Assembly: GCA_017635565.1 (NCBI GenBank) | Contig: JAGBLE010000020.1 | Location: 1-42,428, forward strand | DNA: 42,428 nucleotides | Reading direction: 5' to 3' | Source of the DNA: Bacilli bacterium | GTDB lineage: Bacteria; Bacillota_I; Bacilli_A; RFN20; CAG-826 | In this document: piece after piece, positions 32,509-39,915 of the stretch | Layout: each line of letters opens with the position of its first letter | How positions within the stretch are numbered: the first letter of the stretch is position 1 | Made by a program: the position numbers and the translations under genes | The notes under the pieces: model-generated | The model's database searches: none | Told to the model about the DNA's origin: nothing | Seen by the model: the letters and a program-made list of their open reading frames with translations, nothing else

Positions 32509-33333
32509 ATGAAACTCAATAAAGGAAACATTTATTTACCAAAAAATAGAAAATCTCAACCAGTCAAATGGCTTTGTATTTGTGCGCATCAAGATGATTG
32601 TGAAATCATGGCGATTGATGGAATTTTAAAAGGATATTATTCCAAAAAATATTCTTTTGCTTTAGTGGAGACAACGGATGGTGGAGGTTCTGCGAGAACT
32701 GGTAAATTCGCAAATTACACAGATGATGAAATGAAGCAAGTCCGTATCAAAGAGCAACAAGCTGCTTCTGAAGTTGGAAAATACAATTCTCTTTATATGC
32801 TCGACTATTCTTCAAAAGAAGTTAAAGATAGAAATAATGATGATATAGTCGCTGACTATGTGAACATCATTAAAGAATTAAAACCACAAGTTATCTATAC
32901 ACATTCCATATTAGATAAACATCCAACCCATATTGGTGTGGTCCTTAAGGTTATTAAAGCCTTAAGAAGTCTCCCAAAAGAAGAACAACCAAAATTATTC
33001 TATGGTTGTGAAGTTTGGAGAGGTTTAGATTGGATCTCCGATGAAAGAAAGATTGGCTTTGATGTATCTAGGAATGAAAGACTACAAAAGAAAATATTAG
33101 ATGTTTTTGAATCTCAAATCGCAGGTGGTAAAGCTTATACAAAAGCTTCAATAGGCAGAAGATATCAAAATGCGACTTATTTCCAATCTCATAGTGTGGA
33201 TTCATTCAAGATGATATCTTATGCGATTGATATGAAACCATTATTAAAGAATCCTCAATTAAGTGTTAAAGAATTTGCTTTGTCTTTTGTTGATGATTTA
33301 AGAAATGAAATCAGTGAATTAATTGGAGAATAA
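32509..33333 (+). CDS. PIG-L/LmbE-family zinc-dependent N-deacetylase
   Basis: A 274-residue protein with no signal peptide. The metal-binding motif CAHQDDCEIMAIDGIL (His27, Asp30; family AH-x-DD) and a second motif, LDKHPTHIGVV (His138-His141 region), place it in the PIG-L/LmbE family (CE14), which removes acetyl groups from GlcNAc-containing molecules. It lies 9 bases after NahK with GAGGATAT before the ATG. It likely acts on a free or phosphorylated HexNAc or small HexNAc glycan made by the locus hydrolases. The exact substrate cannot be read from sequence. Confidence 0.85.
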   Translation: MKLNKGNIYLPKNRKSQPVKWLCICAHQDDCEIMAIDGILKGYYSKKYSFALVETTDGGGSARTGKFANYTDDEMKQVRIKEQQAASEVGKYNSLYMLDYSSKEVKDRNNDDIVADYVNIIKELKPQVIYTHSILDKHPTHIGVVLKVIKALRSLPKEEQPKLFYGCEVWRGLDWISDERKIGFDVSRNERLQKKILDVFESQIAGGKAYTKASIGRRYQNATYFQSHSVDSFKMISYAIDMKPLLKNPQLSVKEFALSFVDDLRNEISELIGE

Positions 33334-33334
33334 A

Positions 33335-34282
33335 ATGTTTGCTCTTGGAATTGACATCGGTGGTACCTCAATTAAAGGTGGAATAGTTAACAATAAAGGA
33401 AAACTATTCGATACTTTTAAGATGCCTGTCACCAAAGATGAAAACCAAGATAAAACAGTTAAAAAACTGATTCGCTTAGTTAAGAGATTTCTTAAAGAAT
33501 ACCACTACAAAAACGAAGATATTATTGGTGTTGGATGTGGTGTTCCTGGAATTATTGACTCCACAAATGGAATTGTAACATTCTCTGGTAATTTAAAATG
33601 GCACAATTTCGCATTAAAGAGAGTATTAGAAGAAGGTTTGGGGTTTCCAGTTAAAATTACTAATGACGCGAACGCAGCTGCCTTAGCAGAGGCAAAATAT
33701 GGTTCAGGCAGTAAATATAAATCATTTCTAATGGTCACTCTAGGTACTGGAATAGGTAGTGGTATCTTTGTTGATGGAAAACTATATGAGGGTAATTTAG
33801 GAAAAGGTGCTGAGTTTGGCCATTCCCTTTTAGTAATGGATGGTAGACAATGCGCATGTGGAAGAAAAGGATGCCTAGAAGCTTATGCTTCTGCTACAGC
33901 TTTAGTTAAAGATACTAGAGCCATGATGGAATTTCATAAAGACTCTTTATTGTGGAAAGTCAGCGAAGAACTTGGTAGTGTAAACGCTAGAGTGCCTTTT
34001 ATTGCTGCCAGAGAAGGCGACAAATACGCAATTGAACTTGTTGATATGTATGTAAAATATCTCTCAGAAGGACTTATTAATTATTTCAATACATTTAGAC
34101 CAGAAGCTGTTATTCTTTCAGGTGGAATAGCTGAAGAAGGCGAGTTTTTGATATCAAAGATTAGAAACTACTGTCAGACTCACGATTATGGTTTAAAAAT
34201 GTGTCCTTCTGTGGATATAGTTAAATCATCCGTTGGATACGATTCTGGTAAAATTGGTGCAGCAGCCTTATTTTTTGATTAA
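33335..34282 (+). CDS. ROK-family sugar kinase
   Basis: A 315-residue protein starting MFALGIDIGGTSIKGGIV. The phosphate-binding motif is DIGGTSIKGG; GVGCGVPGIID, ITNDANAAALAEA and LGTGIGSGIFVDGKL follow; the ROK zinc motif is GRQCACGRKGCLE with the upstream His in EFGHSLL. It may phosphorylate glucose, GlcNAc or ManNAc at C6, and no HTH domain precedes it, so it is an enzyme rather than a repressor. ATG 33335 is preferred over the TTG at 33323 because GGAG lies 9 bases upstream; it starts one base after the deacetylase stop. Last gene of the glycan locus. It may also serve as the general glucokinase. Confidence 0.9.
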   Translation: MFALGIDIGGTSIKGGIVNNKGKLFDTFKMPVTKDENQDKTVKKLIRLVKRFLKEYHYKNEDIIGVGCGVPGIIDSTNGIVTFSGNLKWHNFALKRVLEEGLGFPVKITNDANAAALAEAKYGSGSKYKSFLMVTLGTGIGSGIFVDGKLYEGNLGKGAEFGHSLLVMDGRQCACGRKGCLEAYASATALVKDTRAMMEFHKDSLLWKVSEELGSVNARVPFIAAREGDKYAIELVDMYVKYLSEGLINYFNTFRPEAVILSGGIAEEGEFLISKIRNYCQTHDYGLKMCPSVDIVKSSVGYDSGKIGAAALFFD

Positions 34283-34302
34283 TCTATTCGCTTAACAATA
34301 GA

Positions 34303-34323
34303 TGTGCGAGGGTTTAACCCTCG
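34303..34323 (+). terminator. Inverted repeat after the ROK gene, possible terminator
   Basis: CGAGGGTT (34307-34314) and AACCCTCG (34316-34323) form a perfect inverted repeat just after the kinase gene, extendable by G-U pairs. A T-run (GTTTTT) begins only 11 bases later. A second, weaker hairpin (AGGGGTT with AACCCT) follows near 34342-34363. Its left arm shares 12 bases with the tRNA-Ser T-arm in opposite orientation. Confidence 0.4.
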
Positions 34324-34424
34324 TGTCTGTCCAGTTTTTATAAGGGGTTTAAAGAGTAACCCTATATGACTCTCAACCAGGTGTCCTAGAAATAGTAAAT
34401 ATGTTAAAAATCTTCAAAAAGTAA

Positions 34425-34452
34425 GAAAAAACACGCACTTTTTCGTACGTGT
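34425..34452 (-). terminator. Rho-independent terminator of tRNA-Ser
   Basis: On the minus strand ACACGTAC pairs with GTGCGTGT (8 bp, one G-U) around GAAAAA, followed by a run of six T. It lies 16 bases downstream of the encoded CCA end. Confidence 0.85.
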
Positions 34453-34467
34453 CTCGACAATCGATGA

Positions 34468-34558
34468 TGGCGGAGGAAGAGGGATTTGAACCCTCGCACA
34501 CTGTTACATGTCTACGAGCTTTCCAAGCCCGCCCCTTCAGCCTCTTGGGTATTCCTCC
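34468..34558 (-). tRNA. tRNA-Ser (anticodon GGA)
   Basis: Read on the minus strand the gene starts GGAGGAATACCCAAGAGGC and has a 7-bp acceptor stem (GGAGGAA with TTCCTCC), U8, a D-arm with AAGAGGCTGAAGGGG, and an anticodon arm CGGGC-TTGGAAA-GCTCG with GGA at positions 34-36. A long class II variable arm, a T-arm with GGTTCAAATCC, discriminator G and an encoded CCA complete it. The long variable arm and the anticodon both fit serine (codons UCC/UCU). It has its own promoter and terminator on the minus strand, between the glycan locus and the housekeeping block. Confidence 0.97.
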
Positions 34559-34592
34559 GTATGGCTGAACAATATTTGAACGTGCGAATAGT

Positions 34593-34620
34593 ATTATAAC
34601 AAAAAATTTAAATTAGTCAC
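34593..34620 (-). promoter_or_regulatory. Promoter of tRNA-Ser
   Basis: Minus strand: -35 GTGACT (34620-34615), 16-bp spacer, perfect -10 TATAAT (34598-34593). The tRNA begins at 34558. Confidence 0.7.
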
Positions 34621-34651
34621 TCTTTATTTAATAAAATAATTTTTTTACAAT

Positions 34652-35641
34652 ATGAATATGCGAATATTCAAGGTTCATCAAAGCGAAGAAGGACAGACAT
34701 TAGAGAAGTATATTCAAAAACTCCTTATGTCCGCTCCATCATCCTTTATATATAAAATATTTAGGAAAAAAGATGTTAAAGTTAACGGTCATCATGAAGA
34801 CCGTAGATTTAAATTATCTGAAAATGATGAAGTCGCAATATATATTACCGAAGATCAATTTAATGATTTTCTAAAAGAAAAAGCCTATCAACCTAATAAC
34901 AATATTAAAGATTGGATTATCTATGAGGATGATAATGTTTTATTCATTAATAAACCAAGAGGCTTATTGGTGCAAAAGAGTAAACCACAAGATGAATCAT
35001 TAGATCAAATGGTCGTGGAGTATCTTATCTATAAGGGTGAATATAACCCAGAAAAAGAAATCGCTTTCAAACCAGGCCCTGCTCATCGATTAGATAGAAA
35101 TACTTCTGGTATTGTGGCTTTTGGTAAAAACCATCAAACATTAGAACTATTATTTGAACTATTTAAGAATCACGATTTAATTAATAAACATTATCTTGCT
35201 TTAGTAGTGGGCCAAATGGAAAAAGATAAAGATAGTATCAATGTCCCACTCAAAAAAGATGAAAAGAATAATACAGTGACTGTCGCTCCTTTGAATAAAG
35301 GAGGAAAAACCGCTAAAACGGTTTATAAAGTCATCAAAAAGTATCAAGACTATAGTTTATTAGATGTCACTCTTTTAACTGGTAGAACACATCAAATCAG
35401 AGTGCATCTTGCTTATATTAATCATCCAATTATCGGGGATGAAAAATATGGTGACTTTACCGCTAATAGAATCTTCAAACAACAATATGGTTTTAATAAA
35501 CAATTCTTACATGCCTATAAGATTGGTTTTGGTGATTTACCAGCCCCTTTAACCAACTTAAGTAAAAAAGAATTCACCGCTGAACCTAACGAAGAAATTG
35601 CAAATATCCTAACTAAGTTAGACAATATAGATAGGGAGTAA
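34652..35641 (+). CDS. RluC/RluD-family 23S rRNA pseudouridine synthase
   Basis: A 329-residue protein. An S4-like RNA-binding domain (about 1-75; FIYKIFRKKDVKVNG) precedes the catalytic domain with IIYEDDNVLFINKPRGLLVQ, HRLDRNTSGIVAFGK (catalytic Asp in RLD), NKHYLALVVG, TGRTHQIRVHLAYINHPIIGDEKYG. This is the RluA-class fold of RluC/RluD enzymes that isomerise uridines in 23S rRNA. Starts possible at ATG 34652 or 34658; neither has a Shine-Dalgarno sequence, the upstream being AT-rich (TTTTTTACAAT). It is followed 5 bases later by the sugar mutase gene, which has GGGAG upstream. Confidence 0.92.
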   Translation: MNMRIFKVHQSEEGQTLEKYIQKLLMSAPSSFIYKIFRKKDVKVNGHHEDRRFKLSENDEVAIYITEDQFNDFLKEKAYQPNNNIKDWIIYEDDNVLFINKPRGLLVQKSKPQDESLDQMVVEYLIYKGEYNPEKEIAFKPGPAHRLDRNTSGIVAFGKNHQTLELLFELFKNHDLINKHYLALVVGQMEKDKDSINVPLKKDEKNNTVTVAPLNKGGKTAKTVYKVIKKYQDYSLLDVTLLTGRTHQIRVHLAYINHPIIGDEKYGDFTANRIFKQQYGFNKQFLHAYKIGFGDLPAPLTNLSKKEFTAEPNEEIANILTKLDNIDRE

Positions 35642-35646
35642 ACTTT

Positions 35647-37347
35647 ATGAGCACAAAAGAAAATTATTTACGCTGGCTTAATTCAGCTAAAGTTAGTGAA
35701 CAAGATAAAGAAATCTTGAGAAAGATGGATCAAAAAGAAATTGATGATGCTTTCTTTAAAGATGTTGAATTTGGTACCGCAGGCATGAGAGGTGTTCTTG
35801 GACCAGGTACTAATAGACTTAATAACTTCACAGTGAAAAAGGCCACTGTGGCGTTTGCTAAATACCTATTAGAACTATTCCCAAACGCTAAGCAAGAAGG
35901 TGTAGTAATTTCTCACGATAATAGACACATGTCGCGCGAATTTACTCTTTTAAGCGCTGAAACATTAAATGATTTTGGTATTAAAACATACATCTTTGAT
36001 GCTTTAAGACCAACTCCTGAATTATCATTCGCTGTCCGCTATCTTAAAGCCTGCGCTGGTATTATGATTACCGCTAGCCATAACCCAAAACAATATAATG
36101 GCTATAAAGTATATGACGAAACGGGTTGTCAATTAGTCCCAGATAAAATCAAACGCTTATTAGAAATCATTGCTTCTTTACCAAATGAATTAGAAGTGGA
36201 ATATGAAGTGGCAAAACAAAGAGGGGAAAATATCCTCTTAGATAATAAAGTTGATGATGAATATGTTAGATTAGTGGAATCTATTGCGATTAATAAGGAT
36301 TTAGATAAATCTAACTTCAAAGTGGTCTTCACTCCTAACCACGGTACATCCTATGTTAATTCCATGAGAATCTTTAAAGATTTAGGCTATCGGATTTATC
36401 CAGTTATGAGCCAAGTTGACCCAGACCCAGATTTCTCTGGTACATTATCTCCTAACCCAGAAGACGCTAGATCATTTATTGAACCAATTAAACTCGCTAA
36501 AGAGATTGACGCTGACTTAATTGTTATGACTGACCCTGATGGTGACCGTGTTGGTTTAGGCTATAAAGCAAAAGATGGAAGTTATCAAACATTAACTGGT
36601 AACCAAAGTGCAGCTTTATTAATGGACTATATCTTCTCCCAAAAGAAAGAAAAAGGTACATTAAGTGATAATGGTGTCATGTATTACACAATTGTTACCT
36701 CCTCCTTAGGGGGAGACATCGCTAGACACTATGGTGTTAAAGTCGAAGAATTCTTAACAGGTTTTAAATTCATTGGTAATCGTATTGATTATTATGAAAA
36801 ACTTGGCCATGGTCCAAAGTTTGAATTTGGTTATGAAGAAAGCTATGGTTGCTTAATCGCTCCATTTGCGAGAGACAAAGATGGTTGCCAAGCAATCTTG
36901 ATGTACTGTGAAATGGCGTTGTTCTATTTCTTAAAAGGTATGAGATTAGATGAAGCTTGGGATGACTTATGCAAACGCTTCGGTTATCACCAAGATATCA
37001 CCTACTCTATGGAATTCTTCGGTAGTGAAGGTCAAGCCAAGATGAATAACCTCATGAATACCTTACATAACGACCCATTTATCTCCATCAACGGCTTAAA
37101 AGTGGTGAAGGTTGATGATATTGAAAAAGGTGAAAGAATTACCAAAGATAAAAAAGAACCACTTAACTTACCAAAATCTAATGTTGTTAAACTTTATTTA
37201 GAAGATGGTAGTGTGGTCACTGTTAGACCAAGTGGTACTGAACCAAAAGTTAAATTCTATGTTGGTACAGTCTTAAAGGAAAAGCCAGTTGATAATTCTT
37301 TCCCAGATGCTTTATTCAAGAGTATCAAAGAAACATTGCACTTGTAA
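35647..37347 (+). CDS. Phosphoglucomutase/phosphomannomutase (PgcA-type)
   Basis: A 566-residue alpha-D-phosphohexomutase. Motifs: substrate-proximal EFGTAGMRGVLGPGTNRLN, the phosphoserine loop ITASHNPKQYNGYKVY, the metal loop MTDPDGDRVGLG, the sugar-binding GYEESYGCL and the phosphate-binding TVRPSGTEPKVKFY. Length and order fit bacillary PgcA, which interconverts glucose 1- and 6-phosphate. It could also process hexose 1-phosphate released by the GH94 phosphorylase upstream, though it lies outside that locus and behind a tRNA. It is in an operon with the pseudouridine synthase and ends at a hairpin terminator. Confidence 0.95.
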   Translation: MSTKENYLRWLNSAKVSEQDKEILRKMDQKEIDDAFFKDVEFGTAGMRGVLGPGTNRLNNFTVKKATVAFAKYLLELFPNAKQEGVVISHDNRHMSREFTLLSAETLNDFGIKTYIFDALRPTPELSFAVRYLKACAGIMITASHNPKQYNGYKVYDETGCQLVPDKIKRLLEIIASLPNELEVEYEVAKQRGENILLDNKVDDEYVRLVESIAINKDLDKSNFKVVFTPNHGTSYVNSMRIFKDLGYRIYPVMSQVDPDPDFSGTLSPNPEDARSFIEPIKLAKEIDADLIVMTDPDGDRVGLGYKAKDGSYQTLTGNQSAALLMDYIFSQKKEKGTLSDNGVMYYTIVTSSLGGDIARHYGVKVEEFLTGFKFIGNRIDYYEKLGHGPKFEFGYEESYGCLIAPFARDKDGCQAILMYCEMALFYFLKGMRLDEAWDDLCKRFGYHQDITYSMEFFGSEGQAKMNNLMNTLHNDPFISINGLKVVKVDDIEKGERITKDKKEPLNLPKSNVVKLYLEDGSVVTVRPSGTEPKVKFYVGTVLKEKPVDNSFPDALFKSIKETLHL

Positions 37348-37352
37348 AAAAG

Positions 37353-37378
37353 ACCAAGGATTCAATCCTTGGTTTTCT
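37353..37378. terminator. Bidirectional terminator between the mutase and trpS
   Basis: ACCAAGGA (37353-37360) pairs with TCCTTGGT (37366-37373) around TTCAA, with T-rich sequence to the right and an A-run (37346-37351) to the left, so it can end both converging transcripts. Confidence 0.85.
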
Positions 37379-38365
37379 TTAGATTTGTAATAAGCCAACG
37401 GCTTTTTGAATTCTTTTAAGCGTTTCGTTAGCAATCTTGCTAGCCTTTTCAGCGCCTTGTCTAAGGACGACTTCATAGCTCTTGTTAGCGATGATTTCTT
37501 TATAACGGTTTTGGAATGGTTCAAGTTCTTCAATAACCGCATCCGCGACCGCTTTTTTGAAATCGCCATAACGGTAGCCTTCAAATCTCTTTTCTGCTTC
37601 TGGGATTTCAATGTCCTTCATACAGCAATAGATTTGAATTAAGTTAGAGATACCTGGTTTATTTTCTGGGTCATATTTGACTTCACAACCCATATCAGTA
37701 ACCGCGGACATAATCTTTTTACGGATGACAGCTGGTTCATCTTTAAGGAAGACATCGCCCTTAGGGTCTGACTTACTCATTTTGACTGTTGGGTCACTTA
37801 AAGACATGATTCTTTTACCGACTTTGCGGAGTTCCGCTTTTGGCATTGTTAATAGTTCACCATAACGGTTGTTGAAGCGGTTAACTAGGTCACGTGTTAG
37901 CTCAATGTGTTGAACTTGGTCTTCACCAACAGGGATGATATTAGCGTCATATAGGACAATATCACACGCCATTAAGACTGGATAAGCAAACAAACCTAAA
38001 CCAATCGCGTTTTCTTTTAATTTAGCGGATTTATCTTTGAACTGCGTCATACGTGATAACTCGCCCATGTACAAATAGTTTTGCATAATAGCGTTAAGCT
38101 CTGCATGCGCGGAGACGCTACTTTGTAAGAACATTGCGCTCTTATTTGGATCAAGACCCGCCGCTAAATAGAAAGCTGCTAAGTCGATAGAATTTTGTCT
38201 TAATACTTCTGGATCAATTGGCAAAGTTAAAGCATGGAGGTCAGCGATAAAGATAAAACATTCGCCGCGTTCCATAGTCTTTTTTAAATTCTTTAAAACC
38301 GCAATATAATTGCCTAATGTTAATTGTCCAGTTGGTTTAATACCAGTTAATATACGTTCTGCCAT
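37379..38365 (-). CDS. trpS: Tryptophanyl-tRNA synthetase
   Basis: A 328-residue class I synthetase starting MAERILTGIKPTGQLTLGNYIAVLKN. TGQLTLGN is the HIGH-equivalent motif of bacterial TrpRS; PVGEDQVQHIELTRDL and the KMSKS motif in TVKMSKSDPKGDVFL follow. The length is normal. It charges tRNA-Trp. The leader has no T-box elements that I can see; a promoter lies at 38389-38417. It is a single-gene unit, convergent with the sugar mutase and divergent from spx. Confidence 0.97.
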   Translation of the reverse strand: MAERILTGIKPTGQLTLGNYIAVLKNLKKTMERGECFIFIADLHALTLPIDPEVLRQNSIDLAAFYLAAGLDPNKSAMFLQSSVSAHAELNAIMQNYLYMGELSRMTQFKDKSAKLKENAIGLGLFAYPVLMACDIVLYDANIIPVGEDQVQHIELTRDLVNRFNNRYGELLTMPKAELRKVGKRIMSLSDPTVKMSKSDPKGDVFLKDEPAVIRKKIMSAVTDMGCEVKYDPENKPGISNLIQIYCCMKDIEIPEAEKRFEGYRYGDFKKAVADAVIEELEPFQNRYKEIIANKSYEVVLRQGAEKASKIANETLKRIQKAVGLLQI

Positions 38366-38388
38366 AATATTATCCGCCTTGCTTATCT

Positions 38389-38417
38389 AGTTTAGTCTTA
38401 TACGAGACTAATTTCAA
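38389..38417 (-). promoter_or_regulatory. trpS promoter with an inverted repeat in the spacer
   Basis: Minus strand: -35 TTGAAA (38417-38412), 17-bp spacer, -10 TAAACT (38394-38389). TTAGTCT (38392-38398) and AGACTAA (38405-38411) form an inverted repeat lying between and across the boxes, a possible operator. Confidence 0.5.
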
Positions 38418-38428
38418 ATATATATTAT

Positions 38429-38456
38429 TTGTTTTCTTGAAGAAAATCGTTATACT
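38429..38456 (+). promoter_or_regulatory. spx promoter, likely leaderless
   Basis: -35 TTGTTT (38429-38434), 16-bp spacer, -10 TATACT (38451-38456; 5 of 6). The start point would be near 38463, two bases before the ATG at 38465, and there is no Shine-Dalgarno sequence, so a leaderless or nearly leaderless mRNA is expected. Confidence 0.55.
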
Positions 38457-38464
38457 ATCAACGT

Positions 38465-38899
38465 ATGATAAAAATTTACACTTCTCCTTCTTGTAGTTCA
38501 TGTCGCAAAGTCAAAAAATGGTTCATGGATCAAAACATCCCATTTATTGAAAAGAATATTTTCGTTGCGACTCTTAATGAACAAGAATTAACTGATATTT
38601 TAATGAAGAGTGAAAATGGTACTGAAGATATCATTTCCACTAAAAGCAAGATTGTTAAAGAAAACGATTTAGACATCGATTCCATGACAGTCAAACAATT
38701 AATTACTTTTATTAAAGAAAATCCGTCCGTTTTAAAAAGACCAATTATCGTTGATGACCATCGAATTCAAGTAGGTTACAACCCAGATGAGATAAGATCT
38801 TTCATTCCTCACGCTCGTCGCTTAGCGGAATGGGCATGTAAAAACGATAACTGTCCACAATATGAGACATGTGGTCACTCAGATGTTGAAGAGGCTTAA
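38465..38899 (+). CDS. spx: Spx family redox-responsive transcription regulator
   Basis: A 144-residue ArsC/Spx-fold protein. The redox switch is CSSCRK (Cys10 and Cys13) in TSPSCSSCRKVKKWF; the RPIIVDDHRIQVGYNPDEIRSFIP segment contains the conserved Arg-Pro and the GYNPDEIR helix that contacts the RNA polymerase alpha subunit. Spx controls thiol-stress genes by binding RNA polymerase. An extra C-terminal tail has CKNDNCPQYETC, three more cysteines, which may add metal or redox sensing. The gene has its own promoter, and its stop lies within a terminator shared with the convergent CYTH gene. Confidence 0.92.
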   Translation: MIKIYTSPSCSSCRKVKKWFMDQNIPFIEKNIFVATLNEQELTDILMKSENGTEDIISTKSKIVKENDLDIDSMTVKQLITFIKENPSVLKRPIIVDDHRIQVGYNPDEIRSFIPHARRLAEWACKNDNCPQYETCGHSDVEEA

Positions 38900-38917
38900 T
38901 TGTTATTAAGCTTTTTT
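38894..38917 (+). terminator. Rho-independent terminator overlapping the spx stop
   Basis: GCTTAAT (38894-38900) pairs with ATTAAGC (38905-38911) around TGTT, followed by TTTTTT. It overlaps the last codons of both convergent genes. Confidence 0.8.
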
Positions 38918-39507
38918 AATGTCGCCGCAATAGCGCGTCTGGCTTTACCAATATATTTTTCTTTAGAAAGAGTTAAGTTAAACTTTTTCGCGTATTCGAT
39001 TAAAAGTTCTTTTGCGTGATCAATACCAAGTTTAGATTCAATTTCTAAATTATAATCGACTTCATCTTCATATGTATTTTTATCAACCACTAGGGTGTAA
39101 TCATCAAATTCAATTTCTAAACGTCTATTATATAAAGAAGTAATACGATGATATTTGTCTAATGGATAGGGTAAAAGCATTAAACGATTTCTCACTTGTC
39201 CATATGGGAAAATATTTTGTTCAAGTAATAGTTCTTGTTCTTTTGGACTTAAACCATCAGTTATTTCATCGTCACCGTTTTTACCTTTAATCTTTAATGT
39301 GAGTTCACTTTTAACATCGTTGATAATTCTCACTCTTAAAGTCATATGATGATCTCTTAAATATAAGTCATCAGTATCAAAGTAGTGGTTAGTGTTTTGT
39401 AAGAAATGTTTATTAGGTTGAATGTTCATATAATAAGTCACAATAAAAAAGTATTGTTCCTCTGTTAACATTAATCTTGTCTCGTATTCTTTTTGTGTCT
39501 TTATCAT
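38896..39507 (-). CDS. CYTH domain protein (YjbK-like, putative triphosphatase)
   Basis: A 203-residue protein starting MIKTQKEYETRLMLTEEQY. CYTH (triphosphate tunnel) signatures are the E-x-R start, NHYFDTDDLYLRDHHMTLRVRI, SELTLKIKG, RRLEIEFDDYTLVVDKNTY and YNLEIESK near the end, with alternating charged residues lining the tunnel. YjbK-type proteins hydrolyse triphosphates or bind nucleotides; the substrate in Bacilli is not settled. I chose ATG 39507 with GGAAAAAG upstream over the TTG at 39519. It converges with spx and is divergent from the EIIB-like gene. Confidence 0.85.
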   Translation of the reverse strand: MIKTQKEYETRLMLTEEQYFFIVTYYMNIQPNKHFLQNTNHYFDTDDLYLRDHHMTLRVRIINDVKSELTLKIKGKNGDDEITDGLSPKEQELLLEQNIFPYGQVRNRLMLLPYPLDKYHRITSLYNRRLEIEFDDYTLVVDKNTYEDEVDYNLEIESKLGIDHAKELLIEYAKKFNLTLSKEKYIGKARRAIAATLKKLNNN

Positions 39508-39530
39508 TTCTTTTTCCAAACTTTTAGACT

Positions 39531-39539
39531 ATTATATCA
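39531..39539 (-). promoter_or_regulatory. Extended -10 promoter for the CYTH gene in a 39-bp divergent gap
   Basis: Minus strand TGA-TATAAT (39539-39531), a perfect extended -10; start near 39524 and ATG at 39507. On the plus strand TATTAT (39530-39535) could serve the EIIB-like gene at 39547, again with almost no leader. Confidence 0.45.
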
Positions 39540-39546
39540 TAAGGTT

Positions 39547-39915
39547 ATGAAATTCAATTTATTAAATAACACAACTTTACCAACATACGCTGTTGTACTC
39601 ATCGTCGCAGGATGTTTAGTCCTAGTCGCAATTTTAGTGTTCTTAGTCATCTTTTTTGGCAAAAGAAAAAAGAACCCAATTGTGGATGAATCCGCTTGGC
39701 TAAGTGCCTTAGGTGGTAAGGATAACATCAATAGTGTTTCTGCGATTGGTTCTCGCATTAATCTTTCCTTAAAAGATAAAGAAAAAATTGACCGCGAGAA
39801 GCTCACAAGCCTTGGGGTCAATAGTGTCCTAGTAATGTCTAATAAAGTCACCTTGGTGATTAATAATAATGCGGTTGATATCGCGGAAACAATTTCTAAC
39901 TCTATTAAAGAATAA
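39547..39915 (+). CDS. Membrane-anchored degenerate PTS EIIB-like domain protein
   Basis: A 122-residue protein starting MKFNLLNNTTLPTYAVVLIVAGC. One hydrophobic helix (about 13-37) is followed by a basic KRKKN stop, so the C-terminal domain lies in the cytoplasm. That domain matches the glucose-type EIIB fold: WLSALGGKDNINSVSAIGSRINLSLKDKEKIDREKLTSLGV. In active EIIB the LDACITRLR segment carries the phosphorylated cysteine; here it reads SVSAIGSRIN with no cysteine, so phosphotransfer is unlikely. It may be a sensor or scaffold. The start at 39547 fits the domain; the frame open from 39493 is not needed. It overlaps Maf at the 3' end by 11 bases. Confidence 0.75.
   Translation: MKFNLLNNTTLPTYAVVLIVAGCLVLVAILVFLVIFFGKRKKNPIVDESAWLSALGGKDNINSVSAIGSRINLSLKDKEKIDREKLTSLGVNSVLVMSNKVTLVINNNAVDIAETISNSIKE

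Noticed and set aside
34652-34660. Firm promoter call for the pseudouridine synthase gene
   Set aside because: AT-rich upstream DNA offers several weak -10 matches (for example TAAAAT at 34632) but no matching -35 or extended element.
38366-38464. T-box leader for trpS
   Set aside because: The gap is short, and neither a specifier stem nor the T-box consensus is visible.
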